A DNA stretch of 64,000 nucleotides from Nocardioides palaemonis. Lineage in GTDB: Bacteria > Actinomycetota > Actinomycetes > Propionibacteriales > Nocardioidaceae. Made by a program: the position numbers and the translations under genes. Where the stretch lies: contig NZ_JAGVQR010000004.1 of the NCBI RefSeq assembly GCF_018275325.1, positions 186,001-250,000 of the forward strand. The letters run 5' to 3'. The notes below the pieces were generated by a model. That model was not told the origin of the DNA. It made no database searches and saw nothing but the letters and a program-made list of their open reading frames with translations. Positions 9,730 through 18,840 of the stretch are shown here, one piece after another. How positions within the stretch are numbered: position 1 is the stretch's first letter; every line of letters starts with the position of its first letter.

Positions 9730-11217
9730 TCAGGTGAGCCAGGCGCTGATCGGGGTGTAGGCGAAGTAGACGACGAAGAGGGCGGCGACGACCCACATCA
9801 GCGGGTGGACCTCGCGGGCCTTGCCGACGACGACCTTGATGAAGGCGTACGCCACGAAGCCCGCGCCGATGCCGACGGAGATCGAGTACGTGTAGGGCAT
9901 CAGGACGATCGCCAGGAACGCGGGGATCGCGATCTCGACGTCGCGCCAGTCGATCTCGGTGACCTGCTGCATCATCAGGAAGCCGACCAGCACGAGGGCC
10001 GGGACGGCGGCCTCGGACGGGATCGCGGACACCAGCGGCGTGAAGAACGTCGCCAGCAGGAAGAGCAGGCCGGTCACCACGGAGGCGAGGCCGGTGCGAG
10101 CGCCCTCCCCCACGCCCGAGGCGCTCTCGATGTAGGAGGTGTTGGACGAGACGCCGGCGGCGCCACCGGCGATCGCGGCCACCGAGTCGACGACCAGGAT
10201 CCGCTGGGAGTGGGGCGGGACGCCCTCGTCGTCGTTGAGCCCGGCCTCGGCGCCGATCGCGGTCATCGTGCCCATCGTGTCGAAGAAGTCGGCGAGCAGC
10301 AGCGAGAAGACGAGCAGCAGCGCGGCGAGCACGCCGGTGCCGGCGCTGCCGAAGGCGCCGAACAGGTCGACCTCGCCGAGGGTGTCGAAGGAGGGCAGCC
10401 CGACGAAGCCGTCGCCGAGGCTCGGCACGCTGAGCGACCAGCCGGTCGGGTTGTCGGCGCCCGAGCGACCCAGGCCACCGATCGCCTCGACCACCACGGC
10501 GACGACCGTCGTGGCGACGATCGAGATGAGGATCGCGCCGTGCACCTTGCGCACCCACAGGGCGACGACGAGGGCCAGGCCGATGCAGAAGACAAGGACC
10601 GGCCACCCGGCGAGGTGGCCGTCGCTGCCGAGCTGGACCGGGACGGTGGTGGAGAACGCGTCCGGGATGCGGGTCACCACGCGGGCGTCGACGAAGCCGA
10701 TCAGCGCGATGAACAGGCCGATCCCGACCGAGATCGCCACCTTGAGCTGCTGGGGCACCGCGTGGAACACCGCGCGGCGGAAGCCGGTCAGCACGAGGAC
10801 GAGGATCAGGACGCCCTCGAGGACGACCAGCCCCATCGCCGCGCCCCAGGTCGTCTCGCGGGCGATGGAGTTGGCGACGAAGGCGTTGAGGCCCAGGCCG
10901 GTCGCGAGCGCGAGCGGGAACTTGGCGTAGGCGCCCATGAAGATGGTCAGCACGCCGGCCACCAGCGCGGTGCCGGCGGCGATCGCCGGGATGCCCGAAC
11001 CCGGCTCGGCGCCGCCCCCGAGGTACGCCCCGGTCGAGTCCGGCACGTAGCCGAGGATCAGAGGGTTGAGCACGATGATGTAGGCCATCGTCAGGAAGGT
11101 GACGACGCCGCCGCGGAGCTCCTGGCCGATCGTGGAGCCGCGGGCGCTGATCTCGAAGAACCCGTCGATGCCGGTGGCCCTCGCCGAAGGCTGGGCGGTC
11201 TGCTTCTGGTCGGTCAC
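9730..11217 (-). CDS. NCS2-family purine permease (AzgA/PbuG type)
   Basis: 495 residues with about 13 hydrophobic segments. It belongs to the adenine/guanine/hypoxanthine branch of the NCS2 nucleobase:cation symporters: the N-terminus has FFEISARGSTIGQELRGG then VTFLTMAYIIVLNPLIL, the hallmark of AzgA-like permeases, and the later motif ADFFDTMGTMTAIG matches the substrate/cation region of this branch. It would import purine bases with protons for salvage. GTG start. It is monocistronic, with a hairpin just after the stop; no riboswitch is evident upstream (about 70 bp to the divergent gene). Confidence 0.9.
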   Translation of the reverse strand: MTDQKQTAQPSARATGIDGFFEISARGSTIGQELRGGVVTFLTMAYIIVLNPLILGYVPDSTGAYLGGGAEPGSGIPAIAAGTALVAGVLTIFMGAYAKFPLALATGLGLNAFVANSIARETTWGAAMGLVVLEGVLILVLVLTGFRRAVFHAVPQQLKVAISVGIGLFIALIGFVDARVVTRIPDAFSTTVPVQLGSDGHLAGWPVLVFCIGLALVVALWVRKVHGAILISIVATTVVAVVVEAIGGLGRSGADNPTGWSLSVPSLGDGFVGLPSFDTLGEVDLFGAFGSAGTGVLAALLLVFSLLLADFFDTMGTMTAIGAEAGLNDDEGVPPHSQRILVVDSVAAIAGGAAGVSSNTSYIESASGVGEGARTGLASVVTGLLFLLATFFTPLVSAIPSEAAVPALVLVGFLMMQQVTEIDWRDVEIAIPAFLAIVLMPYTYSISVGIGAGFVAYAFIKVVVGKAREVHPLMWVVAALFVVYFAYTPISAWLT

Positions 11218-11286
11218 GGGACGTCATTCTCGCAGACCCGTGTGACGGCCGTGTTTCGCCGTCCGCGCCTTGTGTAGCGTGGTCCC

Positions 11287-11574
11287 GTGGACCTGGGCGA
11301 CGAGCAGCCGACGACGCACGAGATCGGCAACCGCACCTACATCGTGGCCCAGGTCGAGCCGCTCGACGTGGACGGCGTCCGCACCACCGAGGTCGGCACC
11401 GCGCTGTGGCTGGTCGCGTTCGTCGCGCTGCTGCCGTTCTGGGGCACGCTGGAGGAGAACGGGCGCACCTGGTGGCTGTGGACCTGCCTCGCCGGCTTCG
11501 GTCTCGGCCTCTGCGGCCTGGAGTACTGCCGCCGGCGGCGCAAGGAGCGCGCGGCGCAGCGGGCCGCGGGATGA
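11287..11574 (+). CDS. DUF2530 family small membrane protein
   Basis: 95 residues. It matches the actinobacterial DUF2530 pattern: VEPLDVDGVRT, then a membrane segment (VGTALWLVAFVALLPF), then WWLWTCLAGFGLGLCGLEYCRRRR, a second membrane segment closed by a basic cluster. The function of the family is unknown. The GTG start lies exactly 6 nt after TAGCGT (11275-11280), so the mRNA is probably leaderless. The stop overlaps the start of the methyltransferase gene (ATGA), so the two are co-translated. Confidence 0.8.
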   Translation: MDLGDEQPTTHEIGNRTYIVAQVEPLDVDGVRTTEVGTALWLVAFVALLPFWGTLEENGRTWWLWTCLAGFGLGLCGLEYCRRRRKERAAQRAAG

Positions 11575-12170
11575 CGCTCCCCCCGACCCGCTGGGAGCTC
11601 GCGGGCGAGGACAACCGCGGCTACGGCGTGCACTTCGCCGACAGCGTCGCGCGCGGCGTCGACGTCGACGGCGAGGCCCGTTTCGTCGACGCGATGGCCG
11701 CGCGGGGCTCGCGCATCCTCGACGTCGGGTCCGGCATGGGCCGCGTGTCGGCCGCGCTCCGGGCACGAGGCCACGACGTGGTCGCCACCGAGCCGGACGC
11801 CGACCTGCGCGCGCAGTCGCTCGCGACCTACCCCGACCTCCCGGTCCTGCCCCACCAGGCGCTCGCCCTCGACCCGGACGAGGTCGGCACCTTCGACGTC
11901 GTGACGCTGGTGGGCAACGTGATGATCTTCCTCGGCGAGGGCACCGAGCGCCGGGTCCTCGAGCGGGTCCGCGACCTGCTCCGCCCGGACGGTCGCGCGG
12001 TCCTCGGCTTCCACCTCACGGCGGTCAAGGCCGGCAGCCGGACCTACCCTGCCGACGAGCTCGTGGCCGACGCGGAGGCCTCCGGGCTGCGCGTCGTGCA
12101 CCGCTTCGGCAGCTACGAGCTGCACGAGCCGGTCGACGACTACGCCGTGTGGGTGCTCGCGCGGGCCTGA
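11571..12170 (+). CDS. Class I SAM-dependent methyltransferase
   Basis: 199 residues. The Rossmann methyltransferase motifs are in order: motif I ILDVGSGMGRVSAAL, the acidic end of strand 2 (VVATEPDADL), motif II region DVVTLVGNVMIFL, and motif III LLRPDGRAVLGFHL. The acceptor is unknown. The start ATG overlaps the DUF2530 stop by 4 bp. It is convergent with the DUF3027 gene on the right. Confidence 0.85.
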   Translation: MTLPPTRWELAGEDNRGYGVHFADSVARGVDVDGEARFVDAMAARGSRILDVGSGMGRVSAALRARGHDVVATEPDADLRAQSLATYPDLPVLPHQALALDPDEVGTFDVVTLVGNVMIFLGEGTERRVLERVRDLLRPDGRAVLGFHLTAVKAGSRTYPADELVADAEASGLRVVHRFGSYELHEPVDDYAVWVLARA

Positions 12171-12197
12171 GCCCGGCCCGAGGAACGTGCCGGGACC

Positions 12198-12992
12198 TCA
12201 GAGAGTCTCGAGATCGTCCTCGGTCAGCGTGTCGTGGACGTGGTCCGGCAGCGGCAGCGGCTGCTGCTTGCGGGCCAGCTTGACCTCCGAGTGGGCACCG
12301 CACCCGTGGTCGAGGGAGACCACGCGGCCGTCGTCGTTGGCGTTGCCGTTGGCGCAGACGCCGAACGACTCGGACAGCGAGCCGTTGAGCCGCAGGAGGA
12401 AGCCGCACGACGTGCAGCTCTGCGGAGCGCTCCGCGCCACGGGCGCGTCGGGGCCGCCGTCGCCGGCGTACCAGCGCTCGGCGGCCATGTCGATGCCCTC
12501 GCGGCTGAGCGTGCGGACGCGTCCGAGTCCGAGGTCCTCGGCGACCCGGCGCACCTGGGCGCGGGCGTCGCCGTCCATCGGGGGGTCGAGCGGGTCGTCG
12601 CCGACGAGGTAGGTCGGGACCAGGCGCGGGTCCTCGTCCTCGACCGGGAGCAGGTCGCCGGGCGAGAGGTCGCCGGGCTTGATCCGCTCCTTGTAGGGCA
12701 CCCAGGCGGGCGCGACGATCGCCTCGTCGCCGGGCAGCAGGACCACCTCGTTGACGGTCACGTCCTTGCCGCGCTTGGCGCGGGTCAGCGTCACCGACCA
12801 GTACCAGCCGGGGTAGCCGGGGCGGGCGCACGCGAAGTGGTGGGTGACCACGCGCTCGCCCTCGGCGCGCGCTCCGAGGTGGTCGCCCACCTCGGCGGGC
12901 TCGGCCACCTCCAGCACGATGCCACGGGCCAGGTCGACGGCCTTGGCGAGGGCGGCGTCCGGCTTGCCGGCGCGGGTCGGGAGAGCGATCAC
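12198..12992 (-). CDS. DUF3027 family protein
   Basis: 264 residues from GTG 12992, the start I prefer because the conserved sequence begins (V)IALPTRAGKPDAALAKAVDLA. DUF3027 is an uncharacterised actinobacterial family. The C-terminal half carries a possible metal-binding or zinc-ribbon-like region: SCTSCGFLLRL, later FGVCANGNAND, then LDHGCGAHSE, giving four or five cysteines and two histidines in suitable spacing. It is divergent from the MFS gene at 13091 with about 100 bp between starts. Role unknown. Confidence 0.8.
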   Translation of the reverse strand: MIALPTRAGKPDAALAKAVDLARGIVLEVAEPAEVGDHLGARAEGERVVTHHFACARPGYPGWYWSVTLTRAKRGKDVTVNEVVLLPGDEAIVAPAWVPYKERIKPGDLSPGDLLPVEDEDPRLVPTYLVGDDPLDPPMDGDARAQVRRVAEDLGLGRVRTLSREGIDMAAERWYAGDGGPDAPVARSAPQSCTSCGFLLRLNGSLSESFGVCANGNANDDGRVVSLDHGCGAHSEVKLARKQQPLPLPDHVHDTLTEDDLETL

Positions 12993-13090
12993 CCGCGCAT
13001 CATCGCAAACGGGTCCGCCTGCTGTCCCGTCGGGAGGGCCTGCGGGGCGTCCGGCCCGGCACTGTCGGGCACGTAGGACAAGATGGTGCC

Positions 13091-14563
13091 GTGACCTCCG
13101 ACCGCCCCGACCCCACCCCGGGCCCCGGGGTGGACGAGGCCGAGCAGCCGCCCTCCGACGGGCAGGGACGCGCCGCGGGAGGTGCCGGTGCCGCACGGCC
13201 CGGCGCCGTGCGGCGCTCACTGGCCGGTGCCGCACGCGGGGCGAGGGCCGCCGGGCGCGGTGCGCGCGTCGCGGGACGGGGTGCGGGGACGGCCGGTCAC
13301 TACGCGGTCGCCCAGGCGCGACGCGCCGCCCGCGCCGAGGGTGCGGGCGACTCCGGGCTCTCCCGCCTGATCGAGCTGCACGCCTTCAACGCCGCCGGCG
13401 ACGCGGCGGTCGCCATCTCGCTCGCCGGCACCCTCTTCTTCCAGGTCCCGACCGGCGAGGCGCGCGGGCAGGTCGCGCTGTTCCTGGGCCTGACGATGCT
13501 GCCCTTCGCGATCGTCGCGCCGCTGATCGGACCCTTCCTCGACCGGTTCAGCCATGGCCGGCGCTGGGCGGTCGGCGCGACGATGGCGATCCGGAGCTTC
13601 CTGTGCTGGGTGCTGGCCACGGCGGTCGTCACCGAGTCGGCGTGGCTGTTCCCCGCCGCGCTCGGCGTGCTGGTCGCGTCCAAGGCCTACGGCGTGACCC
13701 GCGCAGCGGCCGTCCCGCGCCTGCTGCCGCCCGACCTCACCCTCGTCAAGGCCAACGCCCGGGTCTCGCTGGCAGGAGTGGTCGGCGCCGGCGTCTCGGC
13801 GCCGCTCGCGGTCCTCGCCTCCACGTTCGGGCCGGAGTGGTCGCTGCGCTACGCCTTCGTCGTCTTCGTGCTCGCCACCATCTGGGCGATCCGGCTGCCC
13901 GAGCAGGTCGACGCCAGCCAGGGCGAGGGCGACATGGTGCTGGCCGGCGAGGCCACCGGTGCCCGCCCGGGACGGCGTACGCGCACCCGCATCCCCTCGG
14001 CGGTCGCGTTCGCGCTGCGGGCCAACTGCGGCCCGCGGTGGCTCTCGGGCTTCCTCACCATGTTCATGGCGTTCCTGCTGCGCGAGAACCCGATCGGCGA
14101 CTTGCGCCCCGAGGTCCTGCTCGGGCTGGTGATCGGTGCGGCCGGACTCGGCAACACGCTCGGCATCACCATCGGGTCGCTGCTGCGCCGGCTCAGCCCG
14201 TCGGTCACCGTGGTCCTCGCGCTGCTCGCCGACTGCGCGATCGCCGTCGTGGCGGCGCTGTTCTACGGCCTCGTGCCGCTGGTGCTGCTCGGGCTCACGG
14301 CCGGGCTGGCGCAGGCGCTCGCCAAGCTCTCCCTCGACTCCACCATCCAGCGCGACATCCCCAGCCGGGTGCAGGCCAGCGCCTTCGCCCGCTCCGACAC
14401 CACGCTCCAGCTGGCCTGGGTGATCGGCGGGTTCGTCGGCATCGCGATGCCGCTGATGCCGCAGCTCGGCCTGGGCGTCGCGGCCGCCGTCCTCGGCGCC
14501 TGGGCGACCTTCGTGCTGGTCAGCCGGGTGCCGCGCGACGGCCGCCCGGCACCCGCCGCCTGA
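13091..14563 (+). CDS. MFS transporter with long disordered N-terminus
   Basis: 490 residues. The first 85 or so are rich in Gly, Ala, Arg and Pro and lack hydrophobic segments (a cytoplasmic tail). About 12 membrane helices follow, with a conserved first loop PFLDRFSHGRRWAVGATM of the major facilitator type. Substrate unknown. GTG start, with CAAGAT exactly 6 nt upstream, a weak leaderless-promoter candidate. The tail contains repeats of GAARG/RGAR-like blocks encoded by very GC-rich DNA. Convergent with the cold-shock gene. Confidence 0.8.
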   Translation: MTSDRPDPTPGPGVDEAEQPPSDGQGRAAGGAGAARPGAVRRSLAGAARGARAAGRGARVAGRGAGTAGHYAVAQARRAARAEGAGDSGLSRLIELHAFNAAGDAAVAISLAGTLFFQVPTGEARGQVALFLGLTMLPFAIVAPLIGPFLDRFSHGRRWAVGATMAIRSFLCWVLATAVVTESAWLFPAALGVLVASKAYGVTRAAAVPRLLPPDLTLVKANARVSLAGVVGAGVSAPLAVLASTFGPEWSLRYAFVVFVLATIWAIRLPEQVDASQGEGDMVLAGEATGARPGRRTRTRIPSAVAFALRANCGPRWLSGFLTMFMAFLLRENPIGDLRPEVLLGLVIGAAGLGNTLGITIGSLLRRLSPSVTVVLALLADCAIAVVAALFYGLVPLVLLGLTAGLAQALAKLSLDSTIQRDIPSRVQASAFARSDTTLQLAWVIGGFVGIAMPLMPQLGLGVAAAVLGAWATFVLVSRVPRDGRPAPAA

Positions 14564-14587
14564 GCGGGCGGGCTCCCGGCCGAGGGG

Positions 14588-14983
14588 TCAGAGCTCGAGC
14601 TCGTCGGCGAGCGCGCGCAGCACCTTGGCCGTGCCGCGCGCGGCGGCCCGCTCGGGGTGGCGGCCGCGCCGGTAGGTCTCCTCGACGCCGTCGAGCATCC
14701 GGATCAGGTCCTCGACGATGGTCACCATCGCCTCCGGCTGCTTGCGCTGCGCGTTGCGCTGGTTGCGGGCGACGGAGGCCGGTGCGTCGAGCACGCGGAC
14801 CTGGAGCGCCTGGTCGCCGCGGCGGCCCTGCGCGATGCCGAACTCGACCTTGGTGCCGGCCTTGAGCACGCCGGTGCCCTCCGGGAGCGCGTCGGCGTGG
14901 ACGTAGACGTCCGGCCCGCCGTCCTGGGAGAGGAAGCCGAAGCCCTTCTCCGCGTCGAACCACTTCACCTTGCCACTGGGCAC
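14588..14983 (-). CDS. Cold-shock domain protein with C-terminal helical extension
   Basis: 131 residues. Residues 1-65 form a cold-shock (OB-fold) domain: (M)PSGKVKWFDAEKGFGFL contains RNP1-like KGFGFL, followed by VYVHADAL (RNP2-like). Such proteins bind single-stranded RNA or DNA. Unlike the usual 67-residue CspA, an Arg/Glu-rich helical extension of about 60 residues follows (IVEDLIRMLDGVEETY and more), a form common in actinobacteria. Start: GTG 14983 has GGAG 6 nt upstream; GTG 14995 is an alternative adding four residues. Confidence 0.9.
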   Translation of the reverse strand: MPSGKVKWFDAEKGFGFLSQDGGPDVYVHADALPEGTGVLKAGTKVEFGIAQGRRGDQALQVRVLDAPASVARNQRNAQRKQPEAMVTIVEDLIRMLDGVEETYRRGRHPERAAARGTAKVLRALADELEL

Positions 14984-15194
14984 GGTCCACTCCACTCACG
15001 TCGGCCGTCACGCGACCGCGGAGTCGCGGGCGCGCGCACAGGATAGGCGGCGCCACCGACGGCCCACCAACGGGTTGTCCCGGGCGCGGGTTTGGGGGGG
15101 TGACGGTGCTGCTGGGACCATGGAACACTCCTGGGACGTCGGAGGGCCGCGTCCACGACGCAGGACCACGACGAGCAGGGCAGGGTGAGGCACG

Positions 15195-17312
15195 GTGCGG
15201 GCACGGGCACGATCGGTGGGACGGGTGCTCGGCTGCGGATTGGCCGCGCTGGCGACGGCGGTCACCGCCTCCCTGGTGGCCGTGACCGACGACGCCTCCG
15301 CCATCCCGGCCGACGGGTCGCTGACCCTGGTCACCCTCAACGGCCCGGGCACCGCCGCCGGCGAGCGCAGCGTCGAGGAGCTGCTCGCCCGTCAGGACGC
15401 GGTGCTCGCGGCGATCGGCGGCGGAGAGCCGACCTACCGGTGGACGACGGCCCTCAACGGCTTCGCCGCTCCCCTCACCGACGCGCAGCTCGAGGCGCTC
15501 GACCGGCAGCCCGGGGTCGCGGTCATCGAGGCCGACGAGGTCCGCCCGCTCGCCGGGCGTACGTCGCTCGCGTCGGTCCGGCGACCCGTCGGGGGCAGCC
15601 CCCGCCTGCGCGGCGGGGCGGGCGTGGTCATCGGCGTCGTCGACTCCGGCATCGCACCCGACTCCCCCGCCTTCGCCGCCGTGCCGGGCCTCGGCGCCTC
15701 GCCCGGCGACTTCACCGGCGTCTGCATGGCCGGCGAGGGCTGGTCGCAGGACGAGTGCACCCGTAAGGTCGTCGGCGCCCGCTGGTTCGTCGACGGCTTC
15801 GGCCGCGACCGGATCCGCTCCTCGGAGACCCTGTCGGCGCGCGACGACCTCGGCCACGGGACCCAGGTGGCCTCGGTGGCCGCCGGCAACGCCGGGGTGA
15901 GCGTGCGCGTCGACGACCGCGACGCCGGCACCTTCGGCGGCGTCGCCCCGCAGGCGCGGGTCGCGGCCTACAAGGCCTGCTGGGGTGCGCCCGACCCGTC
16001 CGACGACGGCTGCTCGACGGCGGACGTCGTCAGCGCCGTGGACGCAGCAGTGGCCGACGGCGTCGACGTGCTCGACCTCGCCCTCGCCGGCGGGGAAGGG
16101 ATCGACACCCTCCAGCGCGCGCTGCTCGGCGCCGCTGAGGCGGACGTCGTCGTCCTCGGCGCCGCCGGCAACTCCTCACGCTCCGACTTCGCCGCCCACG
16201 TGTCGCCGTGGGTCACCACGGTCGGCGCCTCCGTGGGGCGGATGGCGCGCGGGCGCGTGTCCATTTCGGGCGGTCCCACGCTGACCGGCGGCGGCCGGCC
16301 GGTCGCCGTGCGGGGACGTGCCGTGCTCGCCCGCGACGCCGCCGCGCCCGGTGCCCGGCGCCGGGCGGCGGCCCAGTGCCGCCCGGGCGCCCTCGACACC
16401 CGACGGGTCGCCGACCGCGTCGTCGTGTGCGTGCGCGGCGGGATCGGCCGCATCGACAAGTCGGAGGCCGTGGCGCGCGCCGGCGGCCGCGCGATGGTGC
16501 TCGTCAACCCGCGCGCCGGGTCCGTGACCGCCGACTTCCACGCCGTCCCGACCGTCCACCTCGCCGCCCGCGAGGGTCGTCGGCTCGTCCGCTGGGTCGC
16601 CCGGCACCCGGGCTCCCGCATCCGGCTGAGCCGGGTGGCCGCGTCGCCTGCGCCGCGACGGGCCGCTCGCTGGAGCGCCTCCGGCGACCCGCGCGGTCCG
16701 GTGCTGAAGCCGGACGTGATCGCCGACGGTGACGCCGTCCTCGGCGCGCTGCCGGCCACGAGCGGCCGCTCGTGGGGCGTCTTCACCGGCAGCTCCGCCG
16801 CGACCGCCCACGCCGCCGGCCTGGCCGCCCTCCTCCTCGGCGACCGCGACCTCCCCGCGGCCGTGGTGCGCTCGCTCCTCACCACCTCCGCCCAGCCGGT
16901 GCGCGGGGCGACCGTGCTCGAGCAGGGCTCCGGCGCGCTGCCGCAGCGCGCCCCCACCGCCCACCTCGCCCTCGACGTCCCCGTCGGCGCCTGGCGCCGC
17001 GCCCTGCGCCGCCACGACCTGACCGACCTCAACACCAGCTCGGTGCTGCTGCAGGCCCGCCGCTCGGTCGCCCGTCGCACCGTCACCAACATCTCCGGCC
17101 GCGCGGAGTACTTCTCCGTCACCGCCCGCGGCTTCACCAGCCACCGGGTCCGCGTCCAGCCGCTCGCCGTGCGCCTCGCGCCGGGCGAGTCCGCGACGTT
17201 CACCATCACCGCGACCGGCCCGAGCACCCCGGGGCGCCTCGACGACGGCGAGCTCGTCTGGCTCGGTGCGCGCGGGGGCGTGACCCGGGTCCCGGTCGCC
17301 ATCACCCGCTGA
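15195..17312 (+). CDS. Secreted subtilisin-like serine peptidase (S8 family)
   Basis: 705 residues. Signal peptide about 1-37 (Arg-rich start, hydrophobic core GCGLAALATAVTASLVAV, cleavage near ASA). An inhibitor-I9-like propeptide follows to about 130. The catalytic domain has Asp150 (VVDSGIAP), His221 (GHGTQVASVAAGN), the oxyanion Asn in GAAGNSS, and Ser534 in GSSAATAHAAG. That last motif departs from the usual GTSMAxPHxAG: Thr and Met are replaced and the Pro is missing. A protease-associated-type insert lies between the Asn and Ser parts (about 370-480). The C-terminus resembles a fibronectin-III-like subtilase domain (VTNISGRAEYFSV to FTITATG). GTG start with GAGG upstream. Confidence 0.88.
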   Translation: MRARARSVGRVLGCGLAALATAVTASLVAVTDDASAIPADGSLTLVTLNGPGTAAGERSVEELLARQDAVLAAIGGGEPTYRWTTALNGFAAPLTDAQLEALDRQPGVAVIEADEVRPLAGRTSLASVRRPVGGSPRLRGGAGVVIGVVDSGIAPDSPAFAAVPGLGASPGDFTGVCMAGEGWSQDECTRKVVGARWFVDGFGRDRIRSSETLSARDDLGHGTQVASVAAGNAGVSVRVDDRDAGTFGGVAPQARVAAYKACWGAPDPSDDGCSTADVVSAVDAAVADGVDVLDLALAGGEGIDTLQRALLGAAEADVVVLGAAGNSSRSDFAAHVSPWVTTVGASVGRMARGRVSISGGPTLTGGGRPVAVRGRAVLARDAAAPGARRRAAAQCRPGALDTRRVADRVVVCVRGGIGRIDKSEAVARAGGRAMVLVNPRAGSVTADFHAVPTVHLAAREGRRLVRWVARHPGSRIRLSRVAASPAPRRAARWSASGDPRGPVLKPDVIADGDAVLGALPATSGRSWGVFTGSSAATAHAAGLAALLLGDRDLPAAVVRSLLTTSAQPVRGATVLEQGSGALPQRAPTAHLALDVPVGAWRRALRRHDLTDLNTSSVLLQARRSVARRTVTNISGRAEYFSVTARGFTSHRVRVQPLAVRLAPGESATFTITATGPSTPGRLDDGELVWLGARGGVTRVPVAITR

Positions 17313-17341
17313 CCCCGCGCGGTCGCGGCCGCGTACGACGA

Positions 17342-17373
17342 CGGGCCGCCGTCCCGGGAGGGACGACGGCCCG
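17342..17373. terminator. Bidirectional hairpin between subtilase and MHS transporter genes
   Basis: CGGGCCGCCGTCC (17342-17354) and its near complement (17361-17373, one mismatch) around a 6-nt loop. It lies between convergent genes, 30 bp after one stop and 18 bp after the other. Confidence 0.7.
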
Positions 17374-17390
17374 CGGCGGAGCGGTGGGAC

Positions 17391-18761
17391 TCAGCTGTCG
17401 AGCACCCGGTCGTGGCGCAGCGACGTCGCACGGGTCTCCTTGGCGAACAGCACCGAGACGACCGTCAGCACCGACGCGATGGTCATGTAGATCGCGACCT
17501 TCGAGACGTTGTCGCTGCCCTCGCTGGCGTCGCCGAGCAGGTCGATGGCGATGATCGGGGCGAGCGCCCCGGCGAAGATCGACGCGAGCTGGTAGCCGAC
17601 CGACGCACCGGTGTAGCGCACCGAGGTGCCGAACAGCTCGGAGAAGAACGCCGCCTGCGGGGAGTACATGAGCGCGTGCAGGACCAGGCCGACGCAGATC
17701 GCGAGGATGATCTTGCCCTCCGAGCGCGACGCGATGAGGTCGAAGAAGACCCAGGTCCACGCGGCGACGCCGACGGCGCCGGCGAGGTAGAGCGGCCGGC
17801 GGCCGATCCGGTCGCTGAGCGCCCCGACGAGCGGGATGGTCACGAAGTGGACCACCGAGCCGATGAGCAGGGCCTTGAGGATGAGCGGCTTGTCGTCGGC
17901 GGTGCCGGCGTAGAGGGTGAGGAACGAGATCGAGATGATCGTGAAGATGTAGTAGGAGATGTTCTCCGCCATCCGCATGCCCATCGCGACGAGCACCTCG
18001 CGGGGGTACTTGCGGAAGACCTCGAGGATCGGCAGGTGCGGCTGCTCCTTGGTCGCGAGCTCCGACTTCGCCTCGGCGAAGACCGGCGACTCCTCGACCG
18101 AGAGGCGGACCCAGAGGCCGACCGCGACGAGGACAGCGCTCAGCAGGAACGGGATGCGCCAGCCCCACGCGTTGAACGCGTCGTCCGGCTGCACGGCGGC
18201 CAGGACCCACAGCACGCCGGTCGCGAGCAGGTTGCCGAGCGCGACGCCCGCCTGCGGCCACGAGGACCAGAAGCCGCGCTGGGAGTCGTCGCCGTGCTCG
18301 GCGGCCATCAGGACCGCGCCGCCCCACTCGCCGCCGACGGCGAAGCCTTGGAGCAGCCGGCAGGTCAGCAGGAGCAGCGGGGCCGCGACGCCGATCGAGG
18401 CGTAGGTGGGGAGCAGGCCGATCGCGAAGGTGGACAGCCCCATCAGGAAGAGCGAGAAGACCAGCATCTTCTTGCGGCCGACCCTGTCGCCGAAGTGGCC
18501 GAAGACCACGCCGCCGAGGGGGCGGGCCACGAAGCCCAGCGCGTAGGTGCCGAAGGCCAGCAGCGTCGCGGTGGCGGGCTCGCTCTCGGGGAAGAAGAGG
18601 GTGCCGAACACCAGCGCCGCGGCGGAGCCGTAGAGGAAGAAGTCGTACCACTCGACGGCCGTGCCGATGAGGGAGGCGAACACCACCTTCACGATGCTGG
18701 TCCGGCCGGGATCTGCTCCGGGGGACGTCTCCCCGGTCGGGGTCGAGGTCTCGGTGGTCAT
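17391..18761 (-). CDS. MHS-family MFS transporter (metabolite:H+ symporter)
   Basis: 456 residues with 12 membrane segments. MHS hallmarks: GTAVEWYDFFLYGSAAALVF in helix 1, RPLGGVVFGHFGDRVGRKKML in the first loop, RLLQGFAVGGEWGGAVLMAAEH in helices 4-5, and SDRIGRRPLYL in the second half. MHS members import carboxylates or betaines (citrate, shikimate, proline/betaine, 4-hydroxybenzoate). It starts 79 bp after the SDR stop on the same strand, so co-transcription is likely, and the substrate may be 3-hydroxybutyrate or another hydroxy acid; that is inference from context. Confidence 0.9.
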   Translation of the reverse strand: MTTETSTPTGETSPGADPGRTSIVKVVFASLIGTAVEWYDFFLYGSAAALVFGTLFFPESEPATATLLAFGTYALGFVARPLGGVVFGHFGDRVGRKKMLVFSLFLMGLSTFAIGLLPTYASIGVAAPLLLLTCRLLQGFAVGGEWGGAVLMAAEHGDDSQRGFWSSWPQAGVALGNLLATGVLWVLAAVQPDDAFNAWGWRIPFLLSAVLVAVGLWVRLSVEESPVFAEAKSELATKEQPHLPILEVFRKYPREVLVAMGMRMAENISYYIFTIISISFLTLYAGTADDKPLILKALLIGSVVHFVTIPLVGALSDRIGRRPLYLAGAVGVAAWTWVFFDLIASRSEGKIILAICVGLVLHALMYSPQAAFFSELFGTSVRYTGASVGYQLASIFAGALAPIIAIDLLGDASEGSDNVSKVAIYMTIASVLTVVSVLFAKETRATSLRHDRVLDS

Positions 18762-18840
18762 GGCGTGCCTTTCATCGGTGACGCCGGGGCGTCGGGTTTC
18801 TCGGGTCGGGTGACGGGGTCTGGTGGACGGCCGGGTGCCG

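Noticed and set aside
15040..15070. Promoter of the cold-shock gene (TTGGTG and TATCCT on the minus strand)
   Set aside because: The spacer is 19 bp and the boxes are weak, so it was not listed as a feature.
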